From Roseivirga sp. UBA6052 (GTDB taxonomy: Bacteria > Bacteroidota > Bacteroidia > Cytophagales > Cyclobacteriaceae): a DNA stretch of 64,000 bases. The notes under the pieces were generated by a model that made no database searches, was not told where the DNA came from, and was given only the letters and a program-made list of their open reading frames with translations. The translations under genes and the position numbers were made by a program. The stretch's first letter is position 1. Every line of letters begins with the position of its first letter. Location: the NCBI GenBank assembly GCA_002427755.1, contig DIYO01000001.1:1116001-1180000 (forward strand). Reading direction: 5' to 3'. Shown here piece by piece: positions 25,922 through 34,800 of this stretch.

Positions 25922-28900
25922 TTAATCGGTTAGAGGGAACTCCAAAAAGAAAGTAGTGCCCTCATCAACTGTTGATTCAAACCAAATACTCCCTCCGGCA
26001 TGCTCTACCCCACGTTTGGCTATCGCTAATCCAATACCGGAACCGGTTTCTTTAGTGCTGAATTTAGGGATAAATACTTTGTCCTTGAGGTCATTGGCAA
26101 TACCAACCCCATTATCTGCAAAGGTTAAACGCACTTTGTTGTGGGTTCTTATCACTTCAATCTCCAAGACACCTTCCCTTGATTCAGGTGTAGCCTGTTG
26201 CGCGTTTAGAATTAGATTATTGAAGATTCTACCAAGCAATTGTTCATCTCCCATAACCCAAATTGCCTCACGTGGGATATTCGGCTTCAATGTCAATGGT
26301 GACTCATTAAACAGCCTTATTGTCTTCTTTAATACTTCCACCACGTTCAACCTTTCGCTTTTTGGAATAGGCATCTTGGCAAATGAAGAGAATGAAGTGG
26401 CTATATCACTTAAAGTGTCTACTTGGTTTAATAAGCTATCTATGGGCTTATTAATCTCTGTCTGAACCTCAGGAGCAGCCGCCAATACCCTCTTTAAGTG
26501 CTGAAGCTTTAACTTCATAGGTGTCAGTGGATTCTTGATCTCATGCGCTACCTGTTGCGCCATTTCTCTCCACGCACTTTCTTTCTCGCTCATGGCTAAG
26601 GCCTTCTTATTCTTTTCAAGATTAAGAAGCATCTTATTGTACTCTCCTACCATCAAACCAATTTCATCATCTGCATTCCAATGTAATGGTTCATTTAAGT
26701 TGGAAAGCGTGGTTCTCTTGATTCGTTCTGTGAGATATTTGAATGGATATGTTAGAATTCTTGAAGCCAAGAAAGACAGTACAATGAAAATGACAAAAAT
26801 GAATGTGAACGCATTCAATATATTCGACAGAATCTCTCGTTGTTCATTGAGGAGTTGTTCCTCTGAATCGAAAAACGGCATACTGAGCACCCCAATCAAT
26901 CGATTATCTTGATTCGATCGGATACCATAGTAAGTAGCTTTAAAACTTAAGTCACCAACAGTCTCTTCATTCAGCTGCTGTACGTTTCCAGACTCTACCA
27001 GATACTCCATGGCGGCTGGATTAATAAAGGGAGCTAACAGTTCATTTTCAAAAATCAATCTTTGGTTAGTTGCAATCAACCTGCCGTTAGTATTATAAAG
27101 ATTAATATCAGCCTGAGCATACTGACTGATCTCGTTAATGCGACTTTCTAGTGCCTCATTGTTTTCGTTTCTTCCTTCTAAAAACAGTTGTAACTCAGAC
27201 GAAATATTATCTCCAGCGCTTTTGGTTACTGATAAATACTGGAATTCGATGTTCTCTTCTACCGTTTTGTTCACAAGCTGCAGCACTACCAGCGAAACGA
27301 TAATCAATGGTAAAAAGAAAGCAAAGTTCAACAGGATTTGAACCTTAGCTGAAAGTGTTGTGGTCGTTCTCTGAAAAGACCTTAGTATACCATTTACCCC
27401 AAAAATGAGAATGATTACCGCCACCATGAATAGGAAGAAGAGTGCAAAATTTGTAATCAAATACCGCACTGGATAAGTCGGATTACTGATCACATATATG
27501 TTATCTGAACCCGATTCTGCAATTGCAAAGTGATCATAGCCGACTTGAGAAACATTGGTGTTAAATATCTCATTCGCTGTGAGGAGTTCAGAATCAAAAT
27601 CTCGCTCGTAGTTAAAATCACCAAAGGTTTGAATCAATCGACCACTCGAAAAAATAGCATAATCAAAATCGCCAATATCTCGGTTGTCTGTTACTTCTTC
27701 TAATAGCAGTTGGGGTAGAATGCTGTTATTTAATTGCTGCTTACGATCTAATTCAATTAAGATATGCCCAACTAGGGTACCATATCTCCCTATATCTATA
27801 AATAGAAAGTATTTACTCTTTTCTGCTGGATAGGTTTCTTGAAATGAAAACAAACCTTCAAAGGCCGTTTCGTTTTGGGGCACACCGTAATAATCTTTGA
27901 GCGTTGGCCAGTCTAAAATCGAATTGTTACTAATTGGCTTTCCACTTCCATTAAACAGATTAATTTCTATATCATATTTATCGAAGTATTCACCCAAGTA
28001 AACCCTTCTGATCGTTCGCCTAATTTGATCTTTAGGAGAAAAAGGGTTCGTGATACTCGTTTGAACTAAGACGTCATCAGAGATTCGCTTCTTGGCTTCG
28101 GAGAGCAAGAATTCAGCAGTCAGATCATTAGAAGACTGTAATTCCGTTACTAGTAATTCTTTATTCTGAAGATTCTCAACTCTAATAAAATTCATGAGAA
28201 CCGAAGTAGATATACTGGCTGCTAGAAACGCGCCAATAAAGTAGTAGAGAAAGGTATTGTAGTTGGCCTTTTCAAAATGTTCAAAGAGTCTAAAGTAGAT
28301 GATAATGAAAAGATAGATCGAAATGATGGATAGCATAACCACATAAGGCAATCCAAAGAGCAAGCTACTGAGGAGACCTAAAACAGCAAGTAATGCCAAG
28401 ACCACCATAGCATTCTTTGTCTGATTTAATCTATTAATGGCTTCGGCAATAATTTGCCCCAAAAGGAAGGGAATAATCGCAATTACAAAAAGGGACAAGT
28501 ATGCCAATAATTTCGACTCACTAAACCCAATATCTGTAGCTACATCAAAAGACCATTGACTGTTTGTCAATAATGACTCCGTTTGAGTTACTATGTGATA
28601 TACACTGGCAACAAGAAGTATGATGGTGAAAACTAAATTCCTTTTATCTATTCGTTTTCCCTTTTTAGCCGATTCAGATTTAAAGGCTCTATACCCAAAA
28701 ACGAATACTGCTAGTAGCGTAATCTGATTAAGAAAGAAGTCTCCTATGGAAGGTGCCCACCAGCTCGCAGCGAAAATATCTGGTTCAAAATAGACTGATT
28801 TGATAATGCTCTGTGGAAACTCAAAAAAGAGCATAGATAGTCTTGCAACCACTAACAAACCTAGCCACAAAGCTGTGGCCAGCATAGGGTTTATTCTCTT

Positions 28901-29608
28901 GCTAAGCTGCTTACTTAAGCGATATGAGGCAATCAGAAATGAGGCGATCGCTATTCCATACAAAAGGAAAATGAAGATGGCATAACGTGGATAATCAATC
29001 TTCATTTGTTCTGTGCCCTCAAACGAAAAGAGGAAAATACCCTCAGGAGACTTTACAGCATTTGTACCTGTATCTGTGGAAGAAAGCGTAAAGGATGACC
29101 TTCCAAAAATCTCTTCATTCAATCCGTACTTATCAAAATCATCTGATATAGGTTGTTCTGATGACAAAGGAAGAAGCGCAAATATCTCTACTACACGGTT
29201 ACCTGAGCTATTGATCACTTTTCGCCTTACAACATATTGCCCGCTCTTTAACTCTAAATATTTGTAGAGATAAGTACCCGTTAAGGTTCCGTATTTAGGT
29301 ACGAATCTATTGGTACTCCAGTAAAGAATCTGATCGCCTTCGAAAATGAAATATGGAAGAAGTTCACTTTTCTGAAATCGGCTAAAGCCTCTGTTTAAAT
29401 CAACAATAGCACGATCGCTGATTCCATCTACGAAATCGTCTAGCACTTGCAACTGCTGCTGCACGTTAGTGGTAATCTGTACTTGAGGATCTACCCTGCG
29501 GTTGGTATCAGAAAATATAGCCTCATCTATTAGTAATGTGAATACTACTAATATCAAACTCAGGAGAAAATATTTATTTGGTCCTAAAGACCTTAGGCTA
29601 GGCTTCAA
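25922..29608 (-). CDS. Giant membrane sensor histidine kinase (1228 aa)
   Basis: The C-terminal kinase core is complete. The phosphoacceptor His is residue 1022 in QQVAHEIKNPLTPMKL, the N box is FNNLILNAQQATPE, and the G boxes are ADNGVGI and GSGIGLAIAKRG. The AHEIKNPLTPM form is that of NtrY-like kinases. A HAMP-like linker precedes it (about residues 955-1010). Upstream are an N-terminal helix, an extracytoplasmic domain, a cluster of about six helices (roughly 205-480), a second domain, more helices near 725-785, and a Cache-like domain to about 935. The only start available is TTG at 29608, since a stop lies a few codons upstream. No response regulator is adjacent. Confidence 0.88.
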   Translation of the reverse strand: MKPSLRSLGPNKYFLLSLILVVFTLLIDEAIFSDTNRRVDPQVQITTNVQQQLQVLDDFVDGISDRAIVDLNRGFSRFQKSELLPYFIFEGDQILYWSTNRFVPKYGTLTGTYLYKYLELKSGQYVVRRKVINSSGNRVVEIFALLPLSSEQPISDDFDKYGLNEEIFGRSSFTLSSTDTGTNAVKSPEGIFLFSFEGTEQMKIDYPRYAIFIFLLYGIAIASFLIASYRLSKQLSKRINPMLATALWLGLLVVARLSMLFFEFPQSIIKSVYFEPDIFAASWWAPSIGDFFLNQITLLAVFVFGYRAFKSESAKKGKRIDKRNLVFTIILLVASVYHIVTQTESLLTNSQWSFDVATDIGFSESKLLAYLSLFVIAIIPFLLGQIIAEAINRLNQTKNAMVVLALLAVLGLLSSLLFGLPYVVMLSIISIYLFIIIYFRLFEHFEKANYNTFLYYFIGAFLAASISTSVLMNFIRVENLQNKELLVTELQSSNDLTAEFLLSEAKKRISDDVLVQTSITNPFSPKDQIRRTIRRVYLGEYFDKYDIEINLFNGSGKPISNNSILDWPTLKDYYGVPQNETAFEGLFSFQETYPAEKSKYFLFIDIGRYGTLVGHILIELDRKQQLNNSILPQLLLEEVTDNRDIGDFDYAIFSSGRLIQTFGDFNYERDFDSELLTANEIFNTNVSQVGYDHFAIAESGSDNIYVISNPTYPVRYLITNFALFFLFMVAVIILIFGVNGILRSFQRTTTTLSAKVQILLNFAFFLPLIIVSLVVLQLVNKTVEENIEFQYLSVTKSAGDNISSELQLFLEGRNENNEALESRINEISQYAQADINLYNTNGRLIATNQRLIFENELLAPFINPAAMEYLVESGNVQQLNEETVGDLSFKATYYGIRSNQDNRLIGVLSMPFFDSEEQLLNEQREILSNILNAFTFIFVIFIVLSFLASRILTYPFKYLTERIKRTTLSNLNEPLHWNADDEIGLMVGEYNKMLLNLEKNKKALAMSEKESAWREMAQQVAHEIKNPLTPMKLKLQHLKRVLAAAPEVQTEINKPIDSLLNQVDTLSDIATSFSSFAKMPIPKSERLNVVEVLKKTIRLFNESPLTLKPNIPREAIWVMGDEQLLGRIFNNLILNAQQATPESREGVLEIEVIRTHNKVRLTFADNGVGIANDLKDKVFIPKFSTKETGSGIGLAIAKRGVEHAGGSIWFESTVDEGTTFFLEFPLTD

Positions 29609-29955
29609 TCTAATTCTATCAGGCTACAACGGAATCTACCAAAAAATTCTTTTAGGTATGGAGCAAGCAAAAATACTTCCAAAGAAATAGTTCTGTGCTA
29701 ATAATCAAATTTGAATGTATTAGACTTATTCAAATTGCAAATCTGAAGCCTTGACAGCAAGAAACTCGTTAAAGCGAATTACTATGATTATTAGTTAGTA
29801 TAGCCTTCTTCCCCTCTTCTGAAATGAAAACTGAACATATATTATCAGTTGTTAGAAATCATGTTTAAGCTTTATTATTAATTGCTATATTAATATATAT
29901 TTCATATAATATCGTTATAATAATTTTTTATTATATTTTTTCAACTCAAGCACAC
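29609..29955. other. AT-rich intergenic region, 347 bases
   Basis: This separates the divergent histidine kinase and HlyD genes. I see no gene in it. The last 80 bases are extremely AT-rich, and TATATTTT at 29932-29939 is one mismatch from TAnnTTTG; it lies 16 bases before the HlyD start and could serve as the -7 box of the exporter operon. The base composition change marks the left edge of the accessory island. Confidence 0.5.
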
Positions 29956-31116
29956 ATGATTTTTCCTAAAGAAATATTGGAGAACGATACCTCTTCATAC
30001 ATATTTAAAACACAAGTCAGAACCAAAGTTATTTATATCCTACTCCTCCTTGTTCTTTGTTCTTGTCTTATTGGTTTAAAATATCTTTATACGGATATAC
30101 ATCTTTCATCAAGAGGGATTTTAACATCCAACGAACCTCGAGAAATACTCGTCTCACCCAAATCTGGATACATTGAAGAAAGTAGAATTTCTTTCAATAA
30201 AAGTGTAGCTAAAGGAGATACGCTTCTAGGATTTAGTACAACCATTATAGATAATCAGATTGAAGCTGTTAAAAGTAAAATGATTCTCTCTGAAGAGAAT
30301 ATAGAGGATTTGAACTACCTACTCTTTGCCAAGAGCCCCACTATTAATTTCTTAAAAAGGTCAAGATACATTGAGGAATTATCCCAATTCAAACAACGCA
30401 CGAAATTAATTGAGTCTAAAATCATAGCACAAAAAACGATTCTTGAGAGACAAGAGTCTCTTTTCAAACAGAATGTAATTTCAGTAGCAGAAATTCAAAA
30501 ACACAGAGTTGATTTATCAATCCTTGAGGAAGAAAAATCATTTCTTGAACAAGAGCGAAAATCTATTTACGCGAAAGAAAGACAGTTAGAAAACATTCAA
30601 TTATTATCTCTAAAAACTGAGTTAAAAAACCTCATTGAAGACAGATCAACCTACTGGCTTGTCGCACAGAAGTCCGGATCACTATTAAATGTTAAGGAAG
30701 TTTCAACAGGCAAGTTCTTAAATGCTGGAGAATCTATTGGGGAAATCTCTACCAATAGCCAATTGATTGCAGAGTTGTATTGTCCTCCTTCTAAAATAGG
30801 ATTAATAAAGGAATCTGATTCTGTCAAATTTCAGATTGATGCCTTTAATTATAGAAACTGGGGTTTCGCTAAAGGCAAAATCCTAGATATCAGCGATGAC
30901 ATCATGATATATGAAAATCAACTGGTATTTAAGATTACAGCATCTGTCCATGAGAAAAACTTAAAGCTCAAAAATGGAGCTCTAGGTGAATTAAAAAAGG
31001 GTTTGACATTAAATGCAAGAATAAAGATTGCCAATAGGTCACTGTTGGATCTACTATATGACAAAATCGATAATTGGGTTAATCCTAATCAAAATCAATT
31101 ATCTCAAGCACAATAA
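29956..31116 (+). CDS. HlyD-family membrane fusion protein for peptide export
   Basis: The 386-residue protein has a short cytosolic N-terminus and one membrane helix (about residues 26-46). A barrel-sandwich half-motif follows (EILVSPKSGYIEESRISFNKSVAKGD), then a long coiled coil (about 95-215), the second half (SGSLLNVKEVSTGKFLNAGESIGEI), and a beta-barrel end. It bridges an inner-membrane ABC exporter to an outer-membrane channel. It lies 5 bases before the C39 ABC transporter, its evident partner. No TolC-like gene is in the window, so a shared channel is assumed. Confidence 0.9.
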   Translation: MIFPKEILENDTSSYIFKTQVRTKVIYILLLLVLCSCLIGLKYLYTDIHLSSRGILTSNEPREILVSPKSGYIEESRISFNKSVAKGDTLLGFSTTIIDNQIEAVKSKMILSEENIEDLNYLLFAKSPTINFLKRSRYIEELSQFKQRTKLIESKIIAQKTILERQESLFKQNVISVAEIQKHRVDLSILEEEKSFLEQERKSIYAKERQLENIQLLSLKTELKNLIEDRSTYWLVAQKSGSLLNVKEVSTGKFLNAGESIGEISTNSQLIAELYCPPSKIGLIKESDSVKFQIDAFNYRNWGFAKGKILDISDDIMIYENQLVFKITASVHEKNLKLKNGALGELKKGLTLNARIKIANRSLLDLLYDKIDNWVNPNQNQLSQAQ

Positions 31117-31121
31117 AACAC

Positions 31122-33293
31122 ATGTCTATAAAAATTAAACAGCACGATATCACAGATTGTGGTGCAGCCTGCCTAGCATCTGTATGCAGTCATTACAATA
31201 AGAGAGTGCCAATTTCAAAAATCAGGCAATATGCTAGTACTGATAAAAAAGGTACTAATGTTCTTGGTATGATAGAAGCTGCTGAAAAGCTTGGTTTTGA
31301 GGCTAAAGGAGTAAGAGGAGAATTCGAGAGTCTATTCAAAATTCCATACCCAACAATAGCTCATGTTGTTGTGAAAGAAGTACTCCACCACTTTGTAGTT
31401 ATTTATGGGGTTACAAAAGATCATGTCGAAATTATGGACCCTGGATCGGGACAAATCACTAAAAAAAGTCATTCAGATTTTCAAAAAGAATGGACAGGTG
31501 TTTTGGTCTTACTTTCCCCGAAGGAAGAAATTTTCATTGCAAACAATGAGAAGGTATCTGTTTACAGAAGAATGTGGTTTCTTCTTAAACCCCATAGAGC
31601 AACTCTTATACAAGCATTTGTTGGGGCAGTGATCTATACTTTACTCGGATTATCAACCTCCATATTTATTCAAAAAATTACTGACTTTGTACTGGTAGAT
31701 GGCAATACCAACTTGCTCAACCTTATGGGAACAATAATGATGTTCCTTCTAGTGATACAGGTGCTACTTGGTTATTACAAGGATACATTTTTGCTCAGAA
31801 CTGGCCAAAATATAGACGCTAGACTAATTCTTGGATACTACAAACACCTACTCAAATTACCTCAACAGTTTTTTGATAATATGAGAGTAGGTGAAATCAT
31901 ATCAAGAATTGGCGATGCAGTAAAAATCAGGTCCTTTATCAATGAAGTCTCTTTAAACCTGTCATTGAATGTCCTTATTGTATTCTTTTCATTTGGCCTA
32001 ATGTTCACTTATTACTGGAAGCTTGGGTTACTAATGCTATGCATAATTCCTGTATATCTCCTTATCTACCTAATTACCAATCGACTAAATAAAAAGGTGG
32101 AACGTAGGGTAATGGAAAAGGGAGCTGATCTAGAAAGTCAGCTTGTTGAAAGTCTTAACGCAGTTGGGACTATAAAGCGTTTTGGGTTGGAGGAATTCTC
32201 TAATATTAAAACAGAAACACGCTTCATCGATTTATTAAAGACTGGGTATACTTCTGCATTGAACGGTTTATTCACAGGTACAAGTTCCATGATAGTAAAT
32301 AGAGTCTTTACTATTTTGCTTTTATGGATCGGTTCGTACTACGTTATTGATCGAACCATTACTCCTGGTGAATTATTGTCTTTCTATGCCATTATCGGCT
32401 ATTTCACTGGACCTGTTGCCTCATTGGTATCATCTAACAAAGCCATTCAAAATGCACTCATTGCAGCGGATCGGCTTTTTGAAATTATGGATTTAGAAAG
32501 GGAAGAAATAGAAAACAAGATAAAGCTTACAAAGGACCATCTCGGAGACATCAAATTCAAGCACGTTAAATTTAGATATGGGTCCAGGGTTGAAGTATTT
32601 GATGACTTTAATCTTACCATTCCAAAAGGACGAATAACTGCTATAGTAGGCGAAAGTGGATCCGGCAAATCAACTTTGGCATCACTCTTACAAAACTTAT
32701 ATCCTCTTCAAGACGGGAGTATCTCTTTGGGCAGCACAAATTTGAATTACATAGAGCCAGCAAGTTTGAGAAAGCTTGTTGGTGTGGTACCGCAGAAGAT
32801 AGACCTCTTTGCAGGTAGCGTAATTGAGAATATCGCAGTAGGCGAATTTGAACCAGACATGGATCTAATATTAAAAATCACCCAAGAATTAAATATTCTA
32901 GATTTTATAGAATCACTACCGAACAGTTTTGAAACGTACTTAGGAGAAAACGGAGCTAGCTTATCAGGAGGTCAGAAGCAGAGAATTGCTATTGCCAGAG
33001 CCCTCTATCAACAGCCTGAAATACTAGTTCTGGACGAAGCAACTTCCTCTTTGGATACCAATTCTGAAAGCTTTGTGCAAAAGGCTATCCATCAAATGAG
33101 AAAGGAGACTAAAACTGTTTTAATTATAGCGCATCGTTTAAACACAGTAGCACTGGCTGACAAGATTGTTGTTCTCGACAAAGGTGCTGTCTTGGAGGAA
33201 GGAAGTCATTTAGAACTATTCGAAAAAGAAGGAAAGTATTGGCAATTATGGCAACAACAATTGCCAGAATTACCTCAAAAAATAAGCGCATAA
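31122..33293 (+). CDS. Peptidase-containing ABC exporter (C39, bacteriocin type)
   Basis: The N-terminal C39 peptidase (residues 1-135) has the catalytic Cys in DITDCGAACLASV, His in LHHFVVIYG and Asp in MDPGSG; it cuts leaders after a double glycine. Then come six membrane helices (about 165-430) and an ATPase with Walker A GESGSGKSTLAS, signature LSGGQKQRIAIARAL and Walker B ILVLDEATSSLDT. Such proteins trim and export bacteriocins and peptide pheromones. Its likely cargo are the two double-glycine peptides about 0.5 kb downstream. Length (723 residues) is typical. It follows hlyD by 5 bases and precedes the HTH gene by 9. Confidence 0.95.
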   Translation: MSIKIKQHDITDCGAACLASVCSHYNKRVPISKIRQYASTDKKGTNVLGMIEAAEKLGFEAKGVRGEFESLFKIPYPTIAHVVVKEVLHHFVVIYGVTKDHVEIMDPGSGQITKKSHSDFQKEWTGVLVLLSPKEEIFIANNEKVSVYRRMWFLLKPHRATLIQAFVGAVIYTLLGLSTSIFIQKITDFVLVDGNTNLLNLMGTIMMFLLVIQVLLGYYKDTFLLRTGQNIDARLILGYYKHLLKLPQQFFDNMRVGEIISRIGDAVKIRSFINEVSLNLSLNVLIVFFSFGLMFTYYWKLGLLMLCIIPVYLLIYLITNRLNKKVERRVMEKGADLESQLVESLNAVGTIKRFGLEEFSNIKTETRFIDLLKTGYTSALNGLFTGTSSMIVNRVFTILLLWIGSYYVIDRTITPGELLSFYAIIGYFTGPVASLVSSNKAIQNALIAADRLFEIMDLEREEIENKIKLTKDHLGDIKFKHVKFRYGSRVEVFDDFNLTIPKGRITAIVGESGSGKSTLASLLQNLYPLQDGSISLGSTNLNYIEPASLRKLVGVVPQKIDLFAGSVIENIAVGEFEPDMDLILKITQELNILDFIESLPNSFETYLGENGASLSGGQKQRIAIARALYQQPEILVLDEATSSLDTNSESFVQKAIHQMRKETKTVLIIAHRLNTVALADKIVVLDKGAVLEEGSHLELFEKEGKYWQLWQQQLPELPQKISA

Positions 33294-33302
33294 ATCACTC
33301 AC

Positions 33303-33635
33303 ATGAAAAGTATAGTAGAAAAAAGGGCATTAGTAGAAAGAATGCATCTCTTAATAAAAAGAAGAGGAACTGGTACACCTAGAGATTTTGCAAATAGGCT
33401 TAACCTATCAAAAGCGAGCTTACATCGCCATATTGAAATCATGAAAGAACTTGGTGCACCAATAGTATATAATATTAGAAAACAAAGCTATGAGTACAGT
33501 TATGATGTTGAATTCCATTTTGGCTTTCTCCCAATGAAATTGCTCTCTGATGTAGATGCTAACCGAATTAATGGTGGATTAGCCTGGCAAAAATTAAACA
33601 AGTTTTCAACTTTTTTCTCCAGACTCAAAATATGA
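33303..33635 (+). CDS. HTH protein ending in a double-glycine leader-like motif (110 aa)
   Basis: Residues 5-60 form a DeoR/HTH_11-like helix-turn-helix: RMHLLIKRRGTGTPRDFANR, then LNLSKASLHRHIEIMKELGA as the recognition part, and a wing near IVYNIRKQSYEYSYDVEF. This suggests a DNA-binding regulator. The C-terminus reads LLSDVDANRINGG followed by the 18-residue tail LAWQKLNKFSTFFSRLKI. Counting back from the glycines (G-1, G-2), positions -4 Ile, -8 Asp and -12 Leu fit the consensus read by C39 peptidases. The gene is coupled to the exporter (9 bases). Regulator, exported signal precursor, or both are possible; this is inference. Confidence 0.75.
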   Translation: MKSIVEKRALVERMHLLIKRRGTGTPRDFANRLNLSKASLHRHIEIMKELGAPIVYNIRKQSYEYSYDVEFHFGFLPMKLLSDVDANRINGGLAWQKLNKFSTFFSRLKI

Positions 33636-33710
33636 GACTACTAAATAATTAATTCATATATACTCTAAAGTCGCATGCAATTAAGTAGATATGTTTAATC
33701 TAAAATTATT

Positions 33711-33908
33711 ATAAAGAAAATCAACGATTTAAATGTTCAGGTTTTGAAGTCTGAAGAATTACAAGGAGTAAATGGAGGAGGGATTTTCGATCCCTCTGTC
33801 ATTTGGTTTAATATGAAACACGCTCTCCGAAATGCAGCACGTGTTGCAGGTTTCATAAAAGGAGTTTCGGATGGTTTCAGCGAAGGTTATTCAAATCATA
33901 GTTATTAA
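33711..33908 (+). CDS. Putative bacteriocin precursor 1, double-glycine leader, non-ATG start
   Basis: An open frame after the stop at 33696-33698 encodes a leader ending VLKSEELQGVNGG, with Leu-12, Glu-8, Leu-7, Val-4, Gly-2 and Gly-1 all matching the C39 leader consensus. A 42-residue core follows (33780-33905) that begins GIFDPSVIWF. The core holds A20xxxG24xxxG28xxxG32xxxG36, an amphipathic glycine-zipper helix, and ends GFSEGYSNHSY. There is no in-frame ATG before the leader. I give ATA at 33711, which yields IKKINDLNVQVLKSEEL; ATT at 33705 or 33708, or TTG at 33744 (12-residue leader), are alternatives. It lies 5 bases before the second peptide gene. Confidence 0.68.
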   Translation: MKKINDLNVQVLKSEELQGVNGGGIFDPSVIWFNMKHALRNAARVAGFIKGVSDGFSEGYSNHSY

Positions 33909-33913
33909 TTATT

Positions 33914-34117
33914 ATGGAAAGATTAACTAAACCTGAAATTGTATTCATATCCGGAGGTACTGATTTACCAACAGGAGCATGCTATGCTCCAGGACATGAA
34001 CCTAAAACAATGGCTGACCATGCTGAAGATGGATATAATGTTGGAAGTTATATCGGAAGAACACTTGACTATTTAGCTTCAGCTTTTGATAAAGCTTTTA
34101 ATAGAGCAAAATGGTAA
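33914..34117 (+). CDS. Putative bacteriocin precursor 2, double-glycine leader (67 aa)
   Basis: The leader is MERLTKPEIVFISGG, 15 residues, with Leu-12, Glu-8, Ile-7, Ile-4, Gly-2 and Gly-1 as expected for cleavage by a C39 peptidase. The 52-residue core begins TDLPTGACYAPGH and contains G25xxxG29xxxG33, then an alanine-spaced helix (A42, A46, A50) ending in Lys-Trp. Paired cores with GxxxG motifs define class IIb two-peptide bacteriocins, so this and the peptide just upstream are probably the two partners. The single Cys excludes an intramolecular disulfide. Its end overlaps the next gene by 7 bases. Confidence 0.78.
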   Translation: MERLTKPEIVFISGGTDLPTGACYAPGHEPKTMADHAEDGYNVGSYIGRTLDYLASAFDKAFNRAKW

Positions 34118-34743
34118 TAACATTAAATAAAAATAAAGGGATTAAGACTTTAAAAAGTCTATCCCTTTATTTTTCTGTTTTAATCCTTTTATCACTTATA
34201 GCAATTATTGTTATTGATCTTATCGTTGGTTTCGATCCTTCTATATATCAAGGTGAAAACTCGACAAACATTCTCTACTTACCGACTATTTTGTTGGTTC
34301 TTATAATTGAGGAATTATCTTTTAGATTAGTGCTTTCTGATAAAAAAGAAACTCAAGTTCTTGGATTATCATTTTTCATAAGCTTTGTGCTTAATCTTTT
34401 AGAAATTCACATTTTTGATTTTGGCTACTTGCTATTATTTTTTTCATTCATTATCACATCAGTTTTACTTAATCTTGTCTTATCAAAACTACTGGCAAAT
34501 AAGAAACCGATAAGAATAAATACCTATCTTTTAATTACGGTCTCTAGTATATTATTTGCCTATTCCCATTTCGTTTTGAAAGATCCAATGATCCTTTTGG
34601 GGCCAGAAATCTTATTTCTACTTCCTTACTTCTTACGTTCAATTATTTATTCAATTGCTAGGGTGAAATTTGGAATTAAATACTCAATCGCCTTACATAT
34701 TCTTTTCAATTTGTTTGTTGTCATCTTACAATTATCACGTTGA
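34111..34743 (+). CDS. CPBP-family membrane protein, putative bacteriocin immunity protein
   Basis: The 210-residue protein is almost entirely hydrophobic, with about six membrane helices. Three CPBP (CAAX protease/Abi) motifs survive: EELSFR (EExxxR), FAYSH (FxxxH) and HILFN (HxxxN). Abi-type CPBP proteins are immunity factors next to class IIb bacteriocins such as the plantaricins. The gene overlaps the second peptide gene by 7 bases, which fits immunity coupled to precursor synthesis. It is very AT-rich compared with the housekeeping genes here. Homology is weak outside the motifs, so the family is less certain than for the neighbour at 35044. Confidence 0.72.
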   Translation: MVITLNKNKGIKTLKSLSLYFSVLILLSLIAIIVIDLIVGFDPSIYQGENSTNILYLPTILLVLIIEELSFRLVLSDKKETQVLGLSFFISFVLNLLEIHIFDFGYLLLFFSFIITSVLLNLVLSKLLANKKPIRINTYLLITVSSILFAYSHFVLKDPMILLGPEILFLLPYFLRSIIYSIARVKFGIKYSIALHILFNLFVVILQLSR

Positions 34744-34800
34744 TCACTTATTTATGCTAAAACATACAGACAGTAAATAGTATACCTAATCAATTCTAAA

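Noticed and set aside
25956..26465. Forward frame of 169 codons
   Set aside because: Antisense to the ATPase domain of the histidine kinase, which has clear motifs in the other strand.
29824..29868. A 14-codon frame upstream of the exporter as a possible third peptide
   Set aside because: Too short, with no double-glycine leader.
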